Below are positions 61,965-62,217 of a stretch of 62,217 bases of DNA, in pieces. Numbering within the stretch: position 1 is the first letter of the stretch; every line of letters begins with the position of its first letter. This stretch comes from Paenibacillus sp. HB172176 (GTDB lineage: Bacteria > Bacillota > Bacilli > Paenibacillales > Paenibacillaceae): assembly GCF_011947265.1 (NCBI RefSeq), contig NZ_JAATHD010000005.1, forward strand, positions 302,683-364,899, in the 5' to 3' direction. The notes beneath the pieces are model-generated. The model saw only the letters and a program-made list of their open reading frames with translations. It did not search any database and had not been told where the DNA came from. A program made the translations under genes and the position numbers.

Positions 61965-62217
61965 TTACATCCTGACACAAAGCCGATCGATAATGGAACT
62001 TGGGTTTTTCATAATTTCGTCCATGAACAACCCGACGTTTTTTCGAATGTCGGCAACGGTGTGATAGAACACATTGTTGATTACATTGGATTTTAGCCAT
62101 TTCCAGAGCCCTTCAACAATATTCAACTGCGGGCTGTAAGGCGGCAGAAACACCAATTCGAGTCGACCATTCAGTTCGTCCAGGAACGGTTGTAACAGCT
62201 TGGCGTGATGAATCCGG
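61965..62217 (-). mobile_element. C-terminal part of IS630-family transposase, cut by window edge
   Basis: Minus-strand frame open to the last base. HHAKLLQPFLDELNGRLELV leads into FLPPYSPQLNIVEGLWKW, the PYSPxLNxxEGxW region of IS630/Tc1-type DDE transposases with the final catalytic acid. The stop is at 61965. The N-terminal and central DD residues are beyond the window. The inverted repeat end was not recognised; it should lie between about 61840 and 61965. Confidence 0.88.

Noticed and set aside
1..62217. rRNA, tRNA, riboswitch or phage genes
   Set aside because: None could be recognised by reading; absence of short structured RNAs cannot be proven without a covariance search.

Overview
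The window reads as one stretch of a Paenibacillaceae-type chromosome (Paenibacillus, Cohnella or a close relative). The evidence is an S-layer-homology wall protein, many AraC-type regulators, two YesM/YesN-style two-component pairs, LplB/YtcP-type sugar permeases with calcium-loop lipoproteins, strong AGGAGG ribosome sites with frequent TTG/GTG starts, and a KinB-like five-span histidine kinase. No rRNA, tRNA or CRISPR was found. Most of it is a carbohydrate-use island with four ABC importer gene sets or parts of sets.

Layout. 1-3.6 kb: the 3' end of a wall protein with an Fn3 domain and three SLH domains, then the formaldehyde-fixing hxlAB operon (minus) divergent from its activator hxlR. 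3.7-6.6 kb: a minus-strand operon of a xylose-isomerase-fold isomerase, a Gfo/Idh/MocA dehydrogenase and a DMT exporter. 6.9-20.5 kb: a heparinase II/III-type lyase, two permeases, a lipoprotein, a membrane AraC sensor-regulator, an M81 (MlrC-like) protein fused to a cupin phosphoglucose isomerase, a divergent cupin-AraC regulator, a mannose-6-phosphate isomerase with an extra N-terminal domain, and a ROK sugar kinase.

21.5-42.2 kb: a second large locus. It holds a binding-protein homologue without signal peptide, a large putative glycoside hydrolase, a YesN/YesM pair and a secreted beta-helix lyase with two DUF4082-like modules. A plus-strand block follows: two permeases, an RraA-type aldolase, a zinc alcohol dehydrogenase, a PIG-L deacetylase, an enolase-superfamily dehydratase, an amidohydrolase/lactonase, a GH39 glycosidase and two acetyltransferases. 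Downstream is the matching lipoprotein. Three transcription units of this locus share a promoter-proximal motif with a GCAT...TTTAAAGAT core at 21412, 30629 and 40363, so they probably form one regulon, perhaps under YesN. The enzyme set fits a non-phosphorylative route: dehydrogenase, lactonase, dehydratase, then aldolase.

42.3-52.9 kb: a paralogue of the large hydrolase divergent from an AraC gene, an FAD oxidoreductase, a second YesN/YesM pair, and a third importer (lipoprotein, hairpin terminator, MalF-like and MalG-like permeases). 53-62.2 kb: a decayed DUF1801/GGCT gene, a KinB-like kinase, a FlxA-like protein, an MFS transporter, a Nudix hydrolase, two unrecognised secreted low-complexity proteins (one with 41-residue repeats), a glycosyltransferase-like protein, an unreported 42-residue basic protein, a CBS protein, and the end of an IS630-type transposase cut by the window edge.
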